Assembly (NCBI RefSeq): GCF_014639155.1
Contig: NZ_BMFT01000001.1
Coordinates: 1,984,001-2,048,000 of the forward strand
Direction: 5' to 3'
DNA: 64,000 nucleotides
Source of the DNA: Paenibacillus segetis
GTDB taxonomy: Bacteria; Bacillota; Bacilli; Paenibacillales; Paenibacillaceae
The notes below the pieces were generated by a model that ran no database searches, was not told the DNA's origin, and was given only the letters and a program-made list of their open reading frames with translations. The translations under genes were made by a program, and so were the position numbers. Shown here in pieces: positions 27,258 to 36,534 of the stretch. The first letter of the stretch is position 1. Each line of letters begins with the position of its first letter.

Positions 27258-28616
27258 TTATTGTGCTTTAAGAAGCTTCTTAATCGTGATTCCAAATAAC
27301 ATGCAGCAAGTCAATGCCGCAGTAAAATCGGCGATAGGTTCAGCGATAATAACGGCATCTGCTTTTGGGCTAATCCATATTGGGAGCAGGTAAACCAAAG
27401 GAATTAGCAAAATGATCTTACGCAAGATCGCTATGAAAATAGAAACTTTAGCTTGCCCAAGGGCAATAAAGATTTGTTGGAAAGCTAATTGAATGCCAAA
27501 AATACATGTGCCTAAGAAGAATATCTTCATTAATCTAGCTGTCAGCTCTATCAATTCCGTATTATTGGTAAAAATGATAATCGGAATTTTCGGAGCGAAA
27601 ATGGCTAAGCTCCACATCGCTAGACCAAAAGTTGCACAGAATATGGTGCAGTATATGATGGTAGTTTTTACACGGGCAAAGTTTCGAGCTCCAAAGTTAT
27701 AGCCAATAATCGGCTGTGCTCCTTGTGCAAAACTGGATAATAGTAACGAAAAAATTTGGATCAGTGTTCCCATGATACCCATGGCGGCAATATACAGATC
27801 ACCCCCATATTTGGCGAGGGACGTGTTAAATACAATTTGGATCAAACTTTCCGTTGACTGCATAATGAACGGGGAAAGTCCTAAGGCAAGGATACTTACA
27901 GCAACCTTTAGGTTAATTCTCAAATTAGTCATTCGTAAGCGCAGATGGGCACGTTTGGAGGTTAAAAATTTCAATACCCAAATAGCAGATATGAATTGTG
28001 CTATAACCGTAGCTAATGCTGCTCCTTTGATCCCCATATTCATTCCAAAAATGAATATAGCGTCGAGTATGATGTTAACGATCGCCCCAATACATATCGT
28101 AAACATGGCAGTTTTAGCATATCCTTGTGCTGCAATGAATGGATTCAGCCCCATAGATACAAGTACAGCAATAGTGCCGATTAGATATATACCCAAGAAA
28201 TCGTTGGCAAACGGTAGAGTTTCTGGACTAGCACCGAATAATGTTAGCAGTGGAGACTTAAGGATAAGAAATACTGCTGTCAGAATAATAGATACAATAA
28301 ATAACATAGAGAAACAACTACCAAGTAATTCTTCCGCTTTTTTATGTTGACCTTCACCCATTTTAATAGATGCTAGCGGAGCACCGCCAACACCGATAAG
28401 TGAAGCAAATGCTGATATCACCATAATGATTGGAAAAGATATTCCTATAGCGGATAAAGCTAACGTTCCATTCTCAGCCATTCTTCCAACAAACATTCGA
28501 TCAACTAGACTGTACATGGCATTAATTAACTGCGCTACGATAGCTGGCGTAGCAAGCGCAAACATTAATTTTGGGATACTCTCGTTGGCAAATCGATCGT
28601 TCATTTGAGCTTTCAT
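27258..28616 (-). CDS. MATE-family efflux transporter
   Basis: About 452 residues in twelve membrane helices, with the two-fold repeat typical of MATE cation or drug antiporters (N half starts SIPKLMFALATPAIVAQ; Pro and Asn-rich helix 1). The ATG at 28616 is preferred because AAGGATGA lies nine bases before it; an ATG four codons upstream overlaps that site. It is monocistronic with its own terminator. The upstream gap to 28854 holds a palindrome ACACTAGTGT near 28708 that may be an operator. Confidence 0.9.
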   Translation of the reverse strand: MKAQMNDRFANESIPKLMFALATPAIVAQLINAMYSLVDRMFVGRMAENGTLALSAIGISFPIIMVISAFASLIGVGGAPLASIKMGEGQHKKAEELLGSCFSMLFIVSIILTAVFLILKSPLLTLFGASPETLPFANDFLGIYLIGTIAVLVSMGLNPFIAAQGYAKTAMFTICIGAIVNIILDAIFIFGMNMGIKGAALATVIAQFISAIWVLKFLTSKRAHLRLRMTNLRINLKVAVSILALGLSPFIMQSTESLIQIVFNTSLAKYGGDLYIAAMGIMGTLIQIFSLLLSSFAQGAQPIIGYNFGARNFARVKTTIIYCTIFCATFGLAMWSLAIFAPKIPIIIFTNNTELIELTARLMKIFFLGTCIFGIQLAFQQIFIALGQAKVSIFIAILRKIILLIPLVYLLPIWISPKADAVIIAEPIADFTAALTCCMLFGITIKKLLKAQ

Positions 28617-28854
28617 TACAATGGTCATCCTTATTCTTTTGACTTGAAATCATAGTAATTATAACTATCGAAGTTTATAAATTTGCTCGCATTAGATAAG
28701 ATTATCACACTAGTGTCAGGTTTGAAACACGGTTTTTAAGGTGGTTATGCGCCTCTGTAACCGACATAAATCAATCATTTGAATTCCTTACTTAGAAATA
28801 GCTAAATCTCCTTAAAATCATTTTTAGGAGGTTTGAGCAATAGATTGTTTTCAA

Positions 28855-28881
28855 ATAAAAAATCCGCACAGAGTGCGGACT
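28855..28881 (-). terminator. Terminator of the biotin-linked operon
   Basis: TCCGCAC and GTGCGGA around AGA, followed by TTTTTT on the minus strand. It closes the ten-gene transcript that starts with bioY. Confidence 0.9.
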
Positions 28882-28910
28882 CTAAAAGGTGTATTTTCTT
28901 GTTCAACGAC

Positions 28911-29873
28911 TTAATTTAGTCCCCATTTCCCCCGAACGCTCTCTGCCTCTTGAACCATTCTGTCGAACAGCTCAGCGACTGTGGGAACATCGTGAATCAT
29001 TCCGGTTACCTGTCCTGCCCAGCCGAAGCCTTCTTCTTTGATACCATCACATATCCAGCGCTTGTTAGCTTCACCGCTAATATATTTCTTGAGCGCTTCA
29101 TAGGTAGGCGTCACACGTTCGATTTCGAGGATTTGATCGATAAAGTTGCTTCGTAATACCCTGGCAGGAGCACCGATGGAACGTTTGATTACTGTGGTAT
29201 CCGACTCAGAACTCTCTACTAATGCTTCTTTATATGAAGCTGAGGCATCAATACAGTCCTGGGTGGCGATAAACCGTGTACCCATTTCAATTCCCTCTGC
29301 TCCAAGAGCATGTGCTGCCATCCAGCCGCGGCCATCTCCAATCCCACCCGATGCAACGACCGGGATATTTACAGCATCGACGACTTGAGGAACAAGCACC
29401 ATGGTTCCAACATCATCACGTCCTAGGTGTCCCCCGCCTTCTTGTCCAACGACAATTACCGCGGAAGCCCCTAGTTGTTCAGCTTTTTGCGCCTGTCTAC
29501 GTGAGGATACAAGTACAAGTGTTTTTATATTCGTGGGTTGCATTAGCTCTAATATTGCGGAAGGGTTCCCCCCAGTAATAGTAACAACAGGTACTTGCTC
29601 ATCTATTGCTACTTGTACCCGATCCATGTAATTTGCACCATACATACCAATAGCAAAATTGACTCCGAATGGTTTGTTAGTTAAGCTGCGCGCACGTCTA
29701 ATTTCTTCGAGTAGGGCATCTGCATTCGGGAGACTCATGGCTGTAACCTGGCCAAGTCCTCCTGCATTAGAGACAGCAGCAGCGAGGTCTGCATAGGCTA
29801 AATAAGCAAGTCCTCCTTGAATAATAGGATACTTGATTTGCAACAATTTTGTGATACGAGTATTCCATTTCAT
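28911..29873 (-). CDS. FabK/nitronate monooxygenase-like flavoprotein
   Basis: 320-residue FMN-binding TIM barrel of the 2-nitropropane dioxygenase/FabK family. Landmarks are YPIIQGGLAYLA, PFGVNFAIG, VVGQEGGGHLG with the family histidine, and PVVASGGIGDGRG for FMN phosphate. The family contains both nitronate monooxygenases and enoyl-thioester reductases, and sequence alone does not decide. As last gene of an operon with ligase, thiolase, SDR and MaoC-like genes, enoyl reduction is the more coherent role. The ATG at 29873 is preferred because TAGGAG lies seven bases upstream; an ATG two codons earlier is too close. Confidence 0.85.
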   Translation of the reverse strand: MKWNTRITKLLQIKYPIIQGGLAYLAYADLAAAVSNAGGLGQVTAMSLPNADALLEEIRRARSLTNKPFGVNFAIGMYGANYMDRVQVAIDEQVPVVTITGGNPSAILELMQPTNIKTLVLVSSRRQAQKAEQLGASAVIVVGQEGGGHLGRDDVGTMVLVPQVVDAVNIPVVASGGIGDGRGWMAAHALGAEGIEMGTRFIATQDCIDASASYKEALVESSESDTTVIKRSIGAPARVLRSNFIDQILEIERVTPTYEALKKYISGEANKRWICDGIKEEGFGWAGQVTGMIHDVPTVAELFDRMVQEAESVRGKWGLN

Positions 29874-29883
29874 CGTCATACTC

Positions 29884-30687
29884 CTAGATTCCCCCAACTT
29901 TTATAAGTAGCATGGTTATCGACATGATCATGACAATTCCCCCTGCTTGATAATCAACTCGTTGTAATTTCAATAGCTTATAGGAAGTTCTCCCCTTGCC
30001 ATTACCATAAGCACGTGCATCAATCGCGAAGGTCAACTGCTCAGCACGTTGAATGATCGTGATTAGCAAGGGAATGAGAATTGGGATATATGCAAAAATC
30101 CGTTTAGGAAGTGTTAATGTCTTAATATCATATCCTCTAGCCTTTTGAGCTAAAAGAATACGTTCCAGCTCCTCTATAATGGTCGGAATAAACCGAATCG
30201 CAATGACGATCATTAAGGAGAATTGCTCAATAGGAACGTGTAATTTAGATAAAGGTGATAGCAACTTTTCTAGTCCTTGGGATAAGCTTAGTGGTTTTGT
30301 GGTCAATGTTAAAATGGAGGCAAGTAAGACGAATAACATAATACGCCAGACAAAGCGTATCCCGTTTTGTAGTCCTTCCTCAGTTAATTCGATAAATGAC
30401 CAAGACCAAATCACATTTCCTTTTGTGAATATGACGTGATATAGAAAGGTGAAGATCAGAATAACCAAGATCGGTCGAATGCCTTTCCAAAAGAAACGGA
30501 ATGGTATTTGCGATAACAACAAAATACCCAATATGATGATAGATGCAACTGCGTAGCTAATAAACGTCTCTAGCGTTAGAAAGCTCAGCATCATCATGAT
30601 CAAACTTACAATTTTTGTGCGTGGATCGAGTCGGTGTAATAAAGAATCTCTATCTACGTATTGTCCTATTAATACGGAATTAGCCAT
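29884..30687 (-). CDS. ecfT: ECF transporter transmembrane subunit EcfT
   Basis: 267-residue membrane protein that couples the ATPases to the substrate-binding S component. Membrane helices lie at about 25-60, 65-85, 105-125 and 240-262. The coupling helices contain the signature ARG in LLAQKARGYD and a second motif DARAYGNGKGRTSY. It overlaps the EcfA' gene by 8 bp. Because bioY is the first gene of the same operon, this is probably a dedicated biotin module (BioN equivalent) rather than the shared housekeeping one. Confidence 0.92.
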   Translation of the reverse strand: MANSVLIGQYVDRDSLLHRLDPRTKIVSLIMMMLSFLTLETFISYAVASIIILGILLLSQIPFRFFWKGIRPILVILIFTFLYHVIFTKGNVIWSWSFIELTEEGLQNGIRFVWRIMLFVLLASILTLTTKPLSLSQGLEKLLSPLSKLHVPIEQFSLMIVIAIRFIPTIIEELERILLAQKARGYDIKTLTLPKRIFAYIPILIPLLITIIQRAEQLTFAIDARAYGNGKGRTSYKLLKLQRVDYQAGGIVMIMSITMLLIKVGGI

Positions 30688-31537
30688 TATTGAAGCTCCT
30701 TGTATGCCAAATGGGCCACACTTTTTCGAAAATATCCTGCTCTCTGCAGCTCTCCACTTGAATGGATTGGCCGGATAATTCCTCTATCAGATGTAAAAGT
30801 TGTACGGGCTCTGGCAGTGATAATCCAACTTCCACTAGTAAATCTGAATGCTCTAGGAATAAATTATTGACTTCATAATGTCCCATGAGGCGTCCTTCGT
30901 GAAATACGATGACTTCATCTGAGTATTCAGCAACATCATTCATTTGATGAGAGACAAAGATAACGGTACGATTGTCTTGCTGCTGCCAATCTTTAAGCTG
31001 ACTCAACAGAGATAATCGACTTACGGGATCCAGACCTGCTGTTGGTTCATCTACAATCAATAGTTGTGGATTCATCATTAATACCGAGGCGACCGCTACA
31101 CGGCGTTTTTCACCACCGCTTAACTGGAATGGTGCCATTGGAAGAATCTCCTTGGACAAACCTACTTGTGGTAATATGCTGTCAATCATCTCTGTTATCT
31201 GAAGATCTGAATACTGCTGTAGCTTTGGAGCAAAGGCAAGCTCCCTGTATACGTTTCTTTCAAATAATTGATGCTCTGGGTATTGAAAAACATATCCCAC
31301 ATGAGGAACTACTGTTGGATATCCATGGGCATCTCTAGCTATAGGCTGTTGATCCATGCAATAATCTCCGACAAAAGAGGGAATCAATCCTTTCAGCACT
31401 TTGACAAAGGTAGACTTACCAGCGCCTGTTTGGCCAATAACGGAAATCCACTTACCGTCTTGAATCGTGCAACTGACGTTTTGCAATACCAGCTGATCGC
31501 CATAGCTTACGCTAACCTGACTTAATTGATAGACCAT
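30680..31537 (-). CDS. ecfA2: ECF transporter ATP-binding subunit (EcfA2 type)
   Basis: 285-residue ATPase. Walker A GQTGAGKST, Q-loop YVFQYPEHQLFE, signature LSGGEKRR, Walker B LLIVDEPTAGLDP, H-loop FVSHQ. The C-terminal extension (about 225-285) is typical of EcfA subunits. The ATG at 31537 lies within the end of the EcfA1 gene (16-bp overlap); the frame is open to 31561. It pairs with the next ATPase and EcfT. Confidence 0.92.
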   Translation of the reverse strand: MVYQLSQVSVSYGDQLVLQNVSCTIQDGKWISVIGQTGAGKSTFVKVLKGLIPSFVGDYCMDQQPIARDAHGYPTVVPHVGYVFQYPEHQLFERNVYRELAFAPKLQQYSDLQITEMIDSILPQVGLSKEILPMAPFQLSGGEKRRVAVASVLMMNPQLLIVDEPTAGLDPVSRLSLLSQLKDWQQQDNRTVIFVSHQMNDVAEYSDEVIVFHEGRLMGHYEVNNLFLEHSDLLVEVGLSLPEPVQLLHLIEELSGQSIQVESCREQDIFEKVWPIWHTRSFNNG

Positions 31538-32322
31538 TGAGACGAAATCATCTCCTTCCAATCAGCCAGAAATGGCGTCTTTTGTTGGAGCATTTGATAT
31601 AACCGCACCCCAAAGGGGAGTTCTAATTGATAGTCGGTCACGGGCATTGTTTCAAAAAAGACCAACGGATCGCCATCAAATTCAAGCCGACCTTGATGAA
31701 TGAGCAAAATACGCTCTGCAGACAGCACATCCTCCATATGGTGGGTGATGTGAATTATGGTCATACCCTGACGGTGTAGTTCCTGCATAATAGAAAGGAC
31801 TTGCCTTCTTCCTTGTGGATCAAGCATCGACGTAGCCTCATCAAAAATAATGATCTGAGGGCGCATCGCCACAATAGCCGCAATTGCAACACGTTGCTTT
31901 TGCCCTCCTGAGAGTTCATGTGGCATCGAATGTAGGTAATCCTCCATTTGAACAGCTCGAAGAGCATGATCCAGTCGACTACGCATTTCTTCACGGGGCA
32001 CTGAAATATTTTCTAATCCAAATATAATCTCATCTATTACTGATGTCGTGATAAATTGATCTTCCGGGTTTTGGAATACAAAGCCTATTTGCTTATGAAT
32101 CTTATGGAGTTCAATAGGGCTTGATGTGTCTAGATCATTAAATTTCACATGCCCTTCCTTGGGAAGCAGTAATCCATTGATGAGCTTGGCTATCGTAGAC
32201 TTACCGCAGCCGTTGGCGCCGACAATGGCCACAAACTGCCCTGATTCTATCGTAAAGCTCATATTCTGGATGACAGGCTGTCCTTTTTTATAATAAAAAT
32301 GAACGTGATCGAATATAAGCAT
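31522..32322 (-). CDS. ecfA1: ECF transporter ATP-binding subunit (EcfA1 type)
   Basis: 266-residue ATPase. Walker A GANGCGKST, Q-loop VFQNPEDQF, signature LSGGQKQR, Walker B IIIFDEATSMLDP, H-loop HITHHM. The start codon directly follows the stop of the upstream SDR gene (no gap), showing tight coupling between the enzyme genes and the importer genes. Confidence 0.92.
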   Translation of the reverse strand: MLIFDHVHFYYKKGQPVIQNMSFTIESGQFVAIVGANGCGKSTIAKLINGLLLPKEGHVKFNDLDTSSPIELHKIHKQIGFVFQNPEDQFITTSVIDEIIFGLENISVPREEMRSRLDHALRAVQMEDYLHSMPHELSGGQKQRVAIAAIVAMRPQIIIFDEATSMLDPQGRRQVLSIMQELHRQGMTIIHITHHMEDVLSAERILLIHQGRLEFDGDPLVFFETMPVTDYQLELPFGVRLYQMLQQKTPFLADWKEMISSQWSIN

Positions 32323-33144
32323 TTATTCTCTTCCCTTCTGATGTTTCCATGTCTTGAAGAAATCTTCGATGCTATTTTCGGATAAGGAAGGTGCAGGCCT
32401 GAGCCACTTCGTAACCTTTGTACCGTTGACACCAAATATTTCACCGGTTAAATCGGCATCAGGCTGTGCCAATAATGCAACTACGAATCGAGCAATATCA
32501 TCCGCCTCACCCACTTGCCAGAACTTAGGAAATAACTCTTTACGACTGGCGTATTTAGCCATCATGTGCTCGATGACTGGTCTAGTCATATCTGTTAATG
32601 CCGCTGGATTAATGCCATTTACCCGAATCCGGTGTGACTGAAGTTCAGCTGCTAGCGTCCACACGATTCCGAGTATTCCGGCTTTAGCCGCACTGTAGTT
32701 CACTTGCCCGACGGAACCCATTAATCCGGCAGTCGAAGTCATCAATAGAATGTCTCCACCATTCGTTTGCATATGAGGTAGTACTCGTGAAATACAATAA
32801 AAAGCGCCATTTAAATGGACATCAAGTACGGATTCCCATGATTGATCGCTCATGCGATTACATTTTTGATCATGTACATTGCCCGCGTTATGAATCAATA
32901 CATCAATACAGCCATACTTTGCTATTATAGCATCCACCATCGAAGTAACTGCGTTGGAATCTGCAACATTGGCACAGTAACCGAACGCTTCTCCATCGAT
33001 ACGATGAATCTCCTCTACAACTTCATCAATCAGCGCTTGCTTCGTCCCGTTCACCATCACTTGATATCCAGCTTGTCCTAGATGAAGGGCTATGCTGCGC
33101 CCAATCCCCCTAGTCGCTCCTGTAATTAAGGCTACTTTATTCAA
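32323..33144 (-). CDS. Short-chain dehydrogenase/reductase (FabG-like)
   Basis: 273-residue NAD(P)-dependent SDR. Cofactor motif GATRGIGRS near residue 9, NAG motif HNAGNV, catalytic Ser in LLMTSTAG and Tyr/Lys in YSAAKAG. It is about 25 residues longer than FabG because of a C-terminal tail. In this operon it would reduce a 3-oxoacyl thioester to 3-hydroxyacyl. Overlaps the MaoC-like gene by 4 bp. Confidence 0.88.
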   Translation of the reverse strand: MNKVALITGATRGIGRSIALHLGQAGYQVMVNGTKQALIDEVVEEIHRIDGEAFGYCANVADSNAVTSMVDAIIAKYGCIDVLIHNAGNVHDQKCNRMSDQSWESVLDVHLNGAFYCISRVLPHMQTNGGDILLMTSTAGLMGSVGQVNYSAAKAGILGIVWTLAAELQSHRIRVNGINPAALTDMTRPVIEHMMAKYASRKELFPKFWQVGEADDIARFVVALLAQPDADLTGEIFGVNGTKVTKWLRPAPSLSENSIEDFFKTWKHQKGRE

Positions 33145-33485
33145 TTCACTACCTCTTTTACGGAGAAAGTACCCGAAGCAATCATTTCTCCAGATTCACC
33201 TCGAACGGTAACTTCGATATCACCTTCGTTGATCTCAAAGTGAAAAATAGCAACCGTATCTACTAATAGTGGTTGCAGAAATTTCATGCGATAGGTTGTA
33301 ATCCATTGTGTTGGGTGCTGAGCTAAATACAATGATTGTGCTAACCCCATGATATACATGCCATGTGCAATCGGACGTTTATATCCAGCTTTTACTGCGG
33401 CTTCCTCGTCCAAATGAATGGCAGCCGTATCTTTAGAGATTTCGGCATATTTACGGATTGTCTCTGCTGAAATTATTTTTTTCAT
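33141..33485 (-). CDS. MaoC-like (R)-specific hydratase/dehydratase
   Basis: 114-residue single hot-dog domain. The hydratase-2 region reads ISKDTAAIHLDEEAA followed by IAHGMYIMGL, with Asp and His in the positions of the catalytic pair. It is short for a complete R-hydratase, matching HadB-like catalytic subunits that work with a second hot-dog protein. That partner is probably the gene directly upstream, with a 4-bp overlap. Expected reaction: 3-hydroxyacyl thioester to 2-enoyl thioester. Confidence 0.85.
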   Translation of the reverse strand: MKKIISAETIRKYAEISKDTAAIHLDEEAAVKAGYKRPIAHGMYIMGLAQSLYLAQHPTQWITTYRMKFLQPLLVDTVAIFHFEINEGDIEVTVRGESGEMIASGTFSVKEVVN

Positions 33486-33862
33486 ATGTTCTCCCCTACA
33501 GAGATTAATACGGTTTCCGCGGTAACGATAAGATCACCCTCGTTGAAACATACAAGGGAATGTGTATACAATATCAAATTTCCATGACGGCTTGTCTTGT
33601 TCTCGATCTGCGTTAATGAAAGTTCACAATCTAAGATCATTCTTGCAGTAATAGGTGCTTCGTAAGAAAAATGCTGCTTGCCATGAATTAAAGGATGATC
33701 CCCTTTGAGCCAAGGGATATCAAATGCTTGCCAGAATATAATGGGCATGGTTGATGGTGCGACAAGTTTCCCTTGTAAAACTTGTAACGGAGCATCAATG
33801 CTTTGAGCATAATCTGTAATCCATTCCGCAGTGATATGAATCTGATGCTGAATAATATTCAT
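33482..33862 (-). CDS. Hot-dog-fold protein, MaoC N-terminal/HadA-like
   Basis: 126-residue hot-dog protein resembling the N-terminal half of two-domain MaoC dehydratases (ITAEWITDYAQSIDAP near the start, GKQHFSYEAPITA in the middle). It lacks the Asp...His hydratase signature, so it likely forms the acyl-tunnel subunit of a heterodimer with the next gene. The ATG at 33862 overlaps the thiolase stop (ATGA) and has GGAGG upstream; an upstream open extension is rejected. Confidence 0.8.
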   Translation of the reverse strand: MNIIQHQIHITAEWITDYAQSIDAPLQVLQGKLVAPSTMPIIFWQAFDIPWLKGDHPLIHGKQHFSYEAPITARMILDCELSLTQIENKTSRHGNLILYTHSLVCFNEGDLIVTAETVLISVGENI

Positions 33863-35010
33863 TCGATTGCCTCCACTAGTGTAGCCAGACCGATTCCACC
33901 ACCGATACCCAGTGTGGCCAGTCCTCGTTTGTATGGCTTGAATAGCATTTCTGCACATAAACGTGTCATTAAAATAGCTCCAGACGCACCATATGGATGC
34001 CCGATGGCAAGTGCACCGCCTCCAAGATTAACTTTCTCCTCTGGAATATGTAGCTCTTTCAATGAAGCTAAAACTTGGGAGGCAAAGGCTTCATTGAACT
34101 CTACTATATCTAGATCAGCGCTCGACAGCAACTGACGACTTAACACTTTTTGAACAGCTGGCACCGGACCTATACCTAAATAATTTGGATCTACACCAAC
34201 CGCTTGAGCATCCACTATTCGTAAAATAGGCTTGAGGTTAAGTTCCTTACATCGTTCATGAGACATGATGAGCACAAGAGCCGCCCCATCATTGAGCGGA
34301 CATGCATTGCCGGCTGTTACAGTACCTTGTTTCAGAAAGATCGGTGGTAATTGCTGTAGCTTAGCGAGGCTTGTATTATCTCTTGGACATTCATCTTCGT
34401 TAATCCATTCGCCATGGACTTGAATAGGAACAATCTCTTGCTGAAAACGACCTGACCGCTGTGAGTTAATAGCTTTCTGATGGCTTTTCAAAGAATATAT
34501 ATCTTGTTCTTCTCTAGCAATCGCGTATCGTTTGGCGACATTTTCCGCCGCAATCCCCATATCGGGATCACCATAGGAACTTGGAGTGAAGTGGGCGCGT
34601 GAATACAGCTGTGGTACGCCCATTAGCGTTTGGGGTTTACTCATTTTCCATGGTGCCCGGCTTGTACTTTCAACACCACCTGCTAAATAAATCTCGCCTG
34701 CTCCACTTTGAATTAAGCGTGCGGCTATATTTATAGCCTCAAGGCCTGAACCGCATTGACGATCAACCGTCACGCCCGGTACCGTAACAGGTAAGCCTGC
34801 TTCCAGCGCAGCAACTCGTGCAATGTTACCACCCGGACCTACGACATTACCAATGATGACATCGTCAATTCTATCCTTTGGTAAATTGGTCTCTGCTACG
34901 ATGTGCTTAATAAGCGGTGTTAACAAGGATTCAGGTTCAAGTGTGCTTAATTTACCACCAATTTTTCCAATAGGCGTACGTTTAGCCATAACGATGACTG
35001 CCTCAATCAT
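33859..35010 (-). CDS. Thiolase-family acyltransferase (YhfS-like)
   Basis: 383-residue thiolase. The acyl-accepting cysteine is C86 in DRQCGSGLEAI; NEAFASQV and the histidine loop GGGALAIGHPYGASGA are intact. The usual second catalytic cysteine near the C-terminus (CIGGG in biosynthetic thiolases) is glycine here, LATLGIGGGIG. It should therefore lack the normal base that deprotonates acetyl-CoA. It resembles yhfS, which in B. subtilis lies with yhfT and the bioY gene yhfU under BirA control. Overlaps the ligase gene by 4 bp. Expected role: forming a 3-oxoacyl-CoA. Confidence 0.88.
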   Translation of the reverse strand: MIEAVIVMAKRTPIGKIGGKLSTLEPESLLTPLIKHIVAETNLPKDRIDDVIIGNVVGPGGNIARVAALEAGLPVTVPGVTVDRQCGSGLEAINIAARLIQSGAGEIYLAGGVESTSRAPWKMSKPQTLMGVPQLYSRAHFTPSSYGDPDMGIAAENVAKRYAIAREEQDIYSLKSHQKAINSQRSGRFQQEIVPIQVHGEWINEDECPRDNTSLAKLQQLPPIFLKQGTVTAGNACPLNDGAALVLIMSHERCKELNLKPILRIVDAQAVGVDPNYLGIGPVPAVQKVLSRQLLSSADLDIVEFNEAFASQVLASLKELHIPEEKVNLGGGALAIGHPYGASGAILMTRLCAEMLFKPYKRGLATLGIGGGIGLATLVEAIE

Positions 35011-36488
35011 ATCATCACTCTTTTCGTGTAATCTTTCATCGCCTGCCGCGCTATCTTCCCACTGCTAGTATAGATGAATTCATCCACTGTAATGATCTGT
35101 TTCGGGGCTTTATACATGGCTAAATACTGGCGACAGTAGTTCTTGATATCCTCGGTAGTTAAACGTAGTTGTCCACTCCACTTCACAAGCGCTATCACCT
35201 GCTCACCCCAATAATCATCTGGAACTCCTAACACCATCACTTCCGAGATTTCGGGAATTTGCTGCAGCACAGACTCTACTTCCTCAGGAAAAATATTGAG
35301 GCCACCAGAAACCATCCTATTTTTGGATCGACCAGTCAAATATAAGTAACCCTCATGATCCATATACATAATGTCACCCGTTATAAGCCACCCATCTCGA
35401 AAAACGGCCTCGGTTTCTTCTGGTAATTGATAATAGCCCTTAAACATCATGTCACTGCGAATATAGAGCTGTCCAATACCCCCTAGGGGTACCTCCTGCC
35501 CAAACTCGTTCCGAATTGATATTTGTACACCAGAAAAGGGTTTGCCAACAGAATTGGGTTTGATTTCGGATTGAATATCAAAGTAACTAATATAACTGGC
35601 TTCGGATGAGCCGTAATATTCATATAGCTTCGCCCCGACAAATACATCCTTGCACCTACTCTTTGATATCTCCGACCATTTCCCCCCTGAGCTAATCAAA
35701 GCTTGAATCTGACTCTGACCGGGGATCGCGTGATGTAATAGTGCTTCAATCATCGTAGGTACGACAAATAAGATCATATCAGGAATTTGATCACACAGCT
35801 GTAGGAGCTTTCCAGCATTGAAATCTTTTAAGATATGAAAGGTTGCACCACGGTTTAGGCTCTGCATAATGGCGAATAAGGATAAAGAGTGAACAAAAGG
35901 ACCGGGAGCTACTATATGTTCCATGCTGTTGAGCTGGAAGGCTTCACTTGTTGCTTCAAAACTCTTCATCCAAGATACATGTGTCCGCATATAGCCCTTT
36001 GGTACCCCCGTTGTTCCTGAGGTAAAGCCTATAAATAATAATTCGTTGGTATGATTCAATTCTGCTTCTGGTTTCAAAGTAGTTAGCCATTGATCATAGG
36101 TACCTATTCCATCATTTGCAAGGGTGAGAAGTTGAACTTGTTTATCTTGTATGGATAGCTTCTTGACTAATGCTGTCTCTGCAAAAATCATCTTCGGCTG
36201 ACAATGTTGTATAATATCGTTCATTTCCTTCGAACTCCATTTTGGATCCAAAGGAACAGGGATACATCCCGCATAAATAACCCCAAGAAAAACCTCTACG
36301 AATTCAATACGATTTGTAGACAAAATAATAACCTTATCATGGATCAGGCCATTATGATTTAGCCCCTGTGCAATTTGTTTCATCTTCTGTACCAATGCTG
36401 AATAAGTAATTCTGTTTGTACCCTCGGATAAGGCAACTTTGTCAGGCTGCTGCATTGCGTAATGAAGTAATGGTTCTACTAGATTCAT
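35007..36488 (-). CDS. AMP-forming acyl-CoA synthetase (YhfT-like)
   Basis: 493-residue ANL-family ligase. P-loop FTSGTTGVPKGYMR near 150-165, A5 motif YEYYGSSEAS, A7 TGDIMY, hinge region LTGRSKNRMVSGG and the C-terminal lysine in TSSGKIARQ. It activates a carboxylic acid with ATP and CoA; the substrate is not readable. Linked to bioY in both this operon and B. subtilis yhfUTS. Second gene of the BirA-controlled transcript. Confidence 0.9.
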   Translation of the reverse strand: MNLVEPLLHYAMQQPDKVALSEGTNRITYSALVQKMKQIAQGLNHNGLIHDKVIILSTNRIEFVEVFLGVIYAGCIPVPLDPKWSSKEMNDIIQHCQPKMIFAETALVKKLSIQDKQVQLLTLANDGIGTYDQWLTTLKPEAELNHTNELLFIGFTSGTTGVPKGYMRTHVSWMKSFEATSEAFQLNSMEHIVAPGPFVHSLSLFAIMQSLNRGATFHILKDFNAGKLLQLCDQIPDMILFVVPTMIEALLHHAIPGQSQIQALISSGGKWSEISKSRCKDVFVGAKLYEYYGSSEASYISYFDIQSEIKPNSVGKPFSGVQISIRNEFGQEVPLGGIGQLYIRSDMMFKGYYQLPEETEAVFRDGWLITGDIMYMDHEGYLYLTGRSKNRMVSGGLNIFPEEVESVLQQIPEISEVMVLGVPDDYWGEQVIALVKWSGQLRLTTEDIKNYCRQYLAMYKAPKQIITVDEFIYTSSGKIARQAMKDYTKRVMI

Positions 36489-36534
36489 GGTTTCTCACCT
36501 ATTCAAAAATTCATATAATAGCATGAACTATTAG

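Noticed and set aside
28750..28850. Imperfect stem CTCCT...AGGAG around 28809-28831 as a terminator
   Set aside because: No run of T after it on either strand and a real terminator lies at 28855; probably chance.
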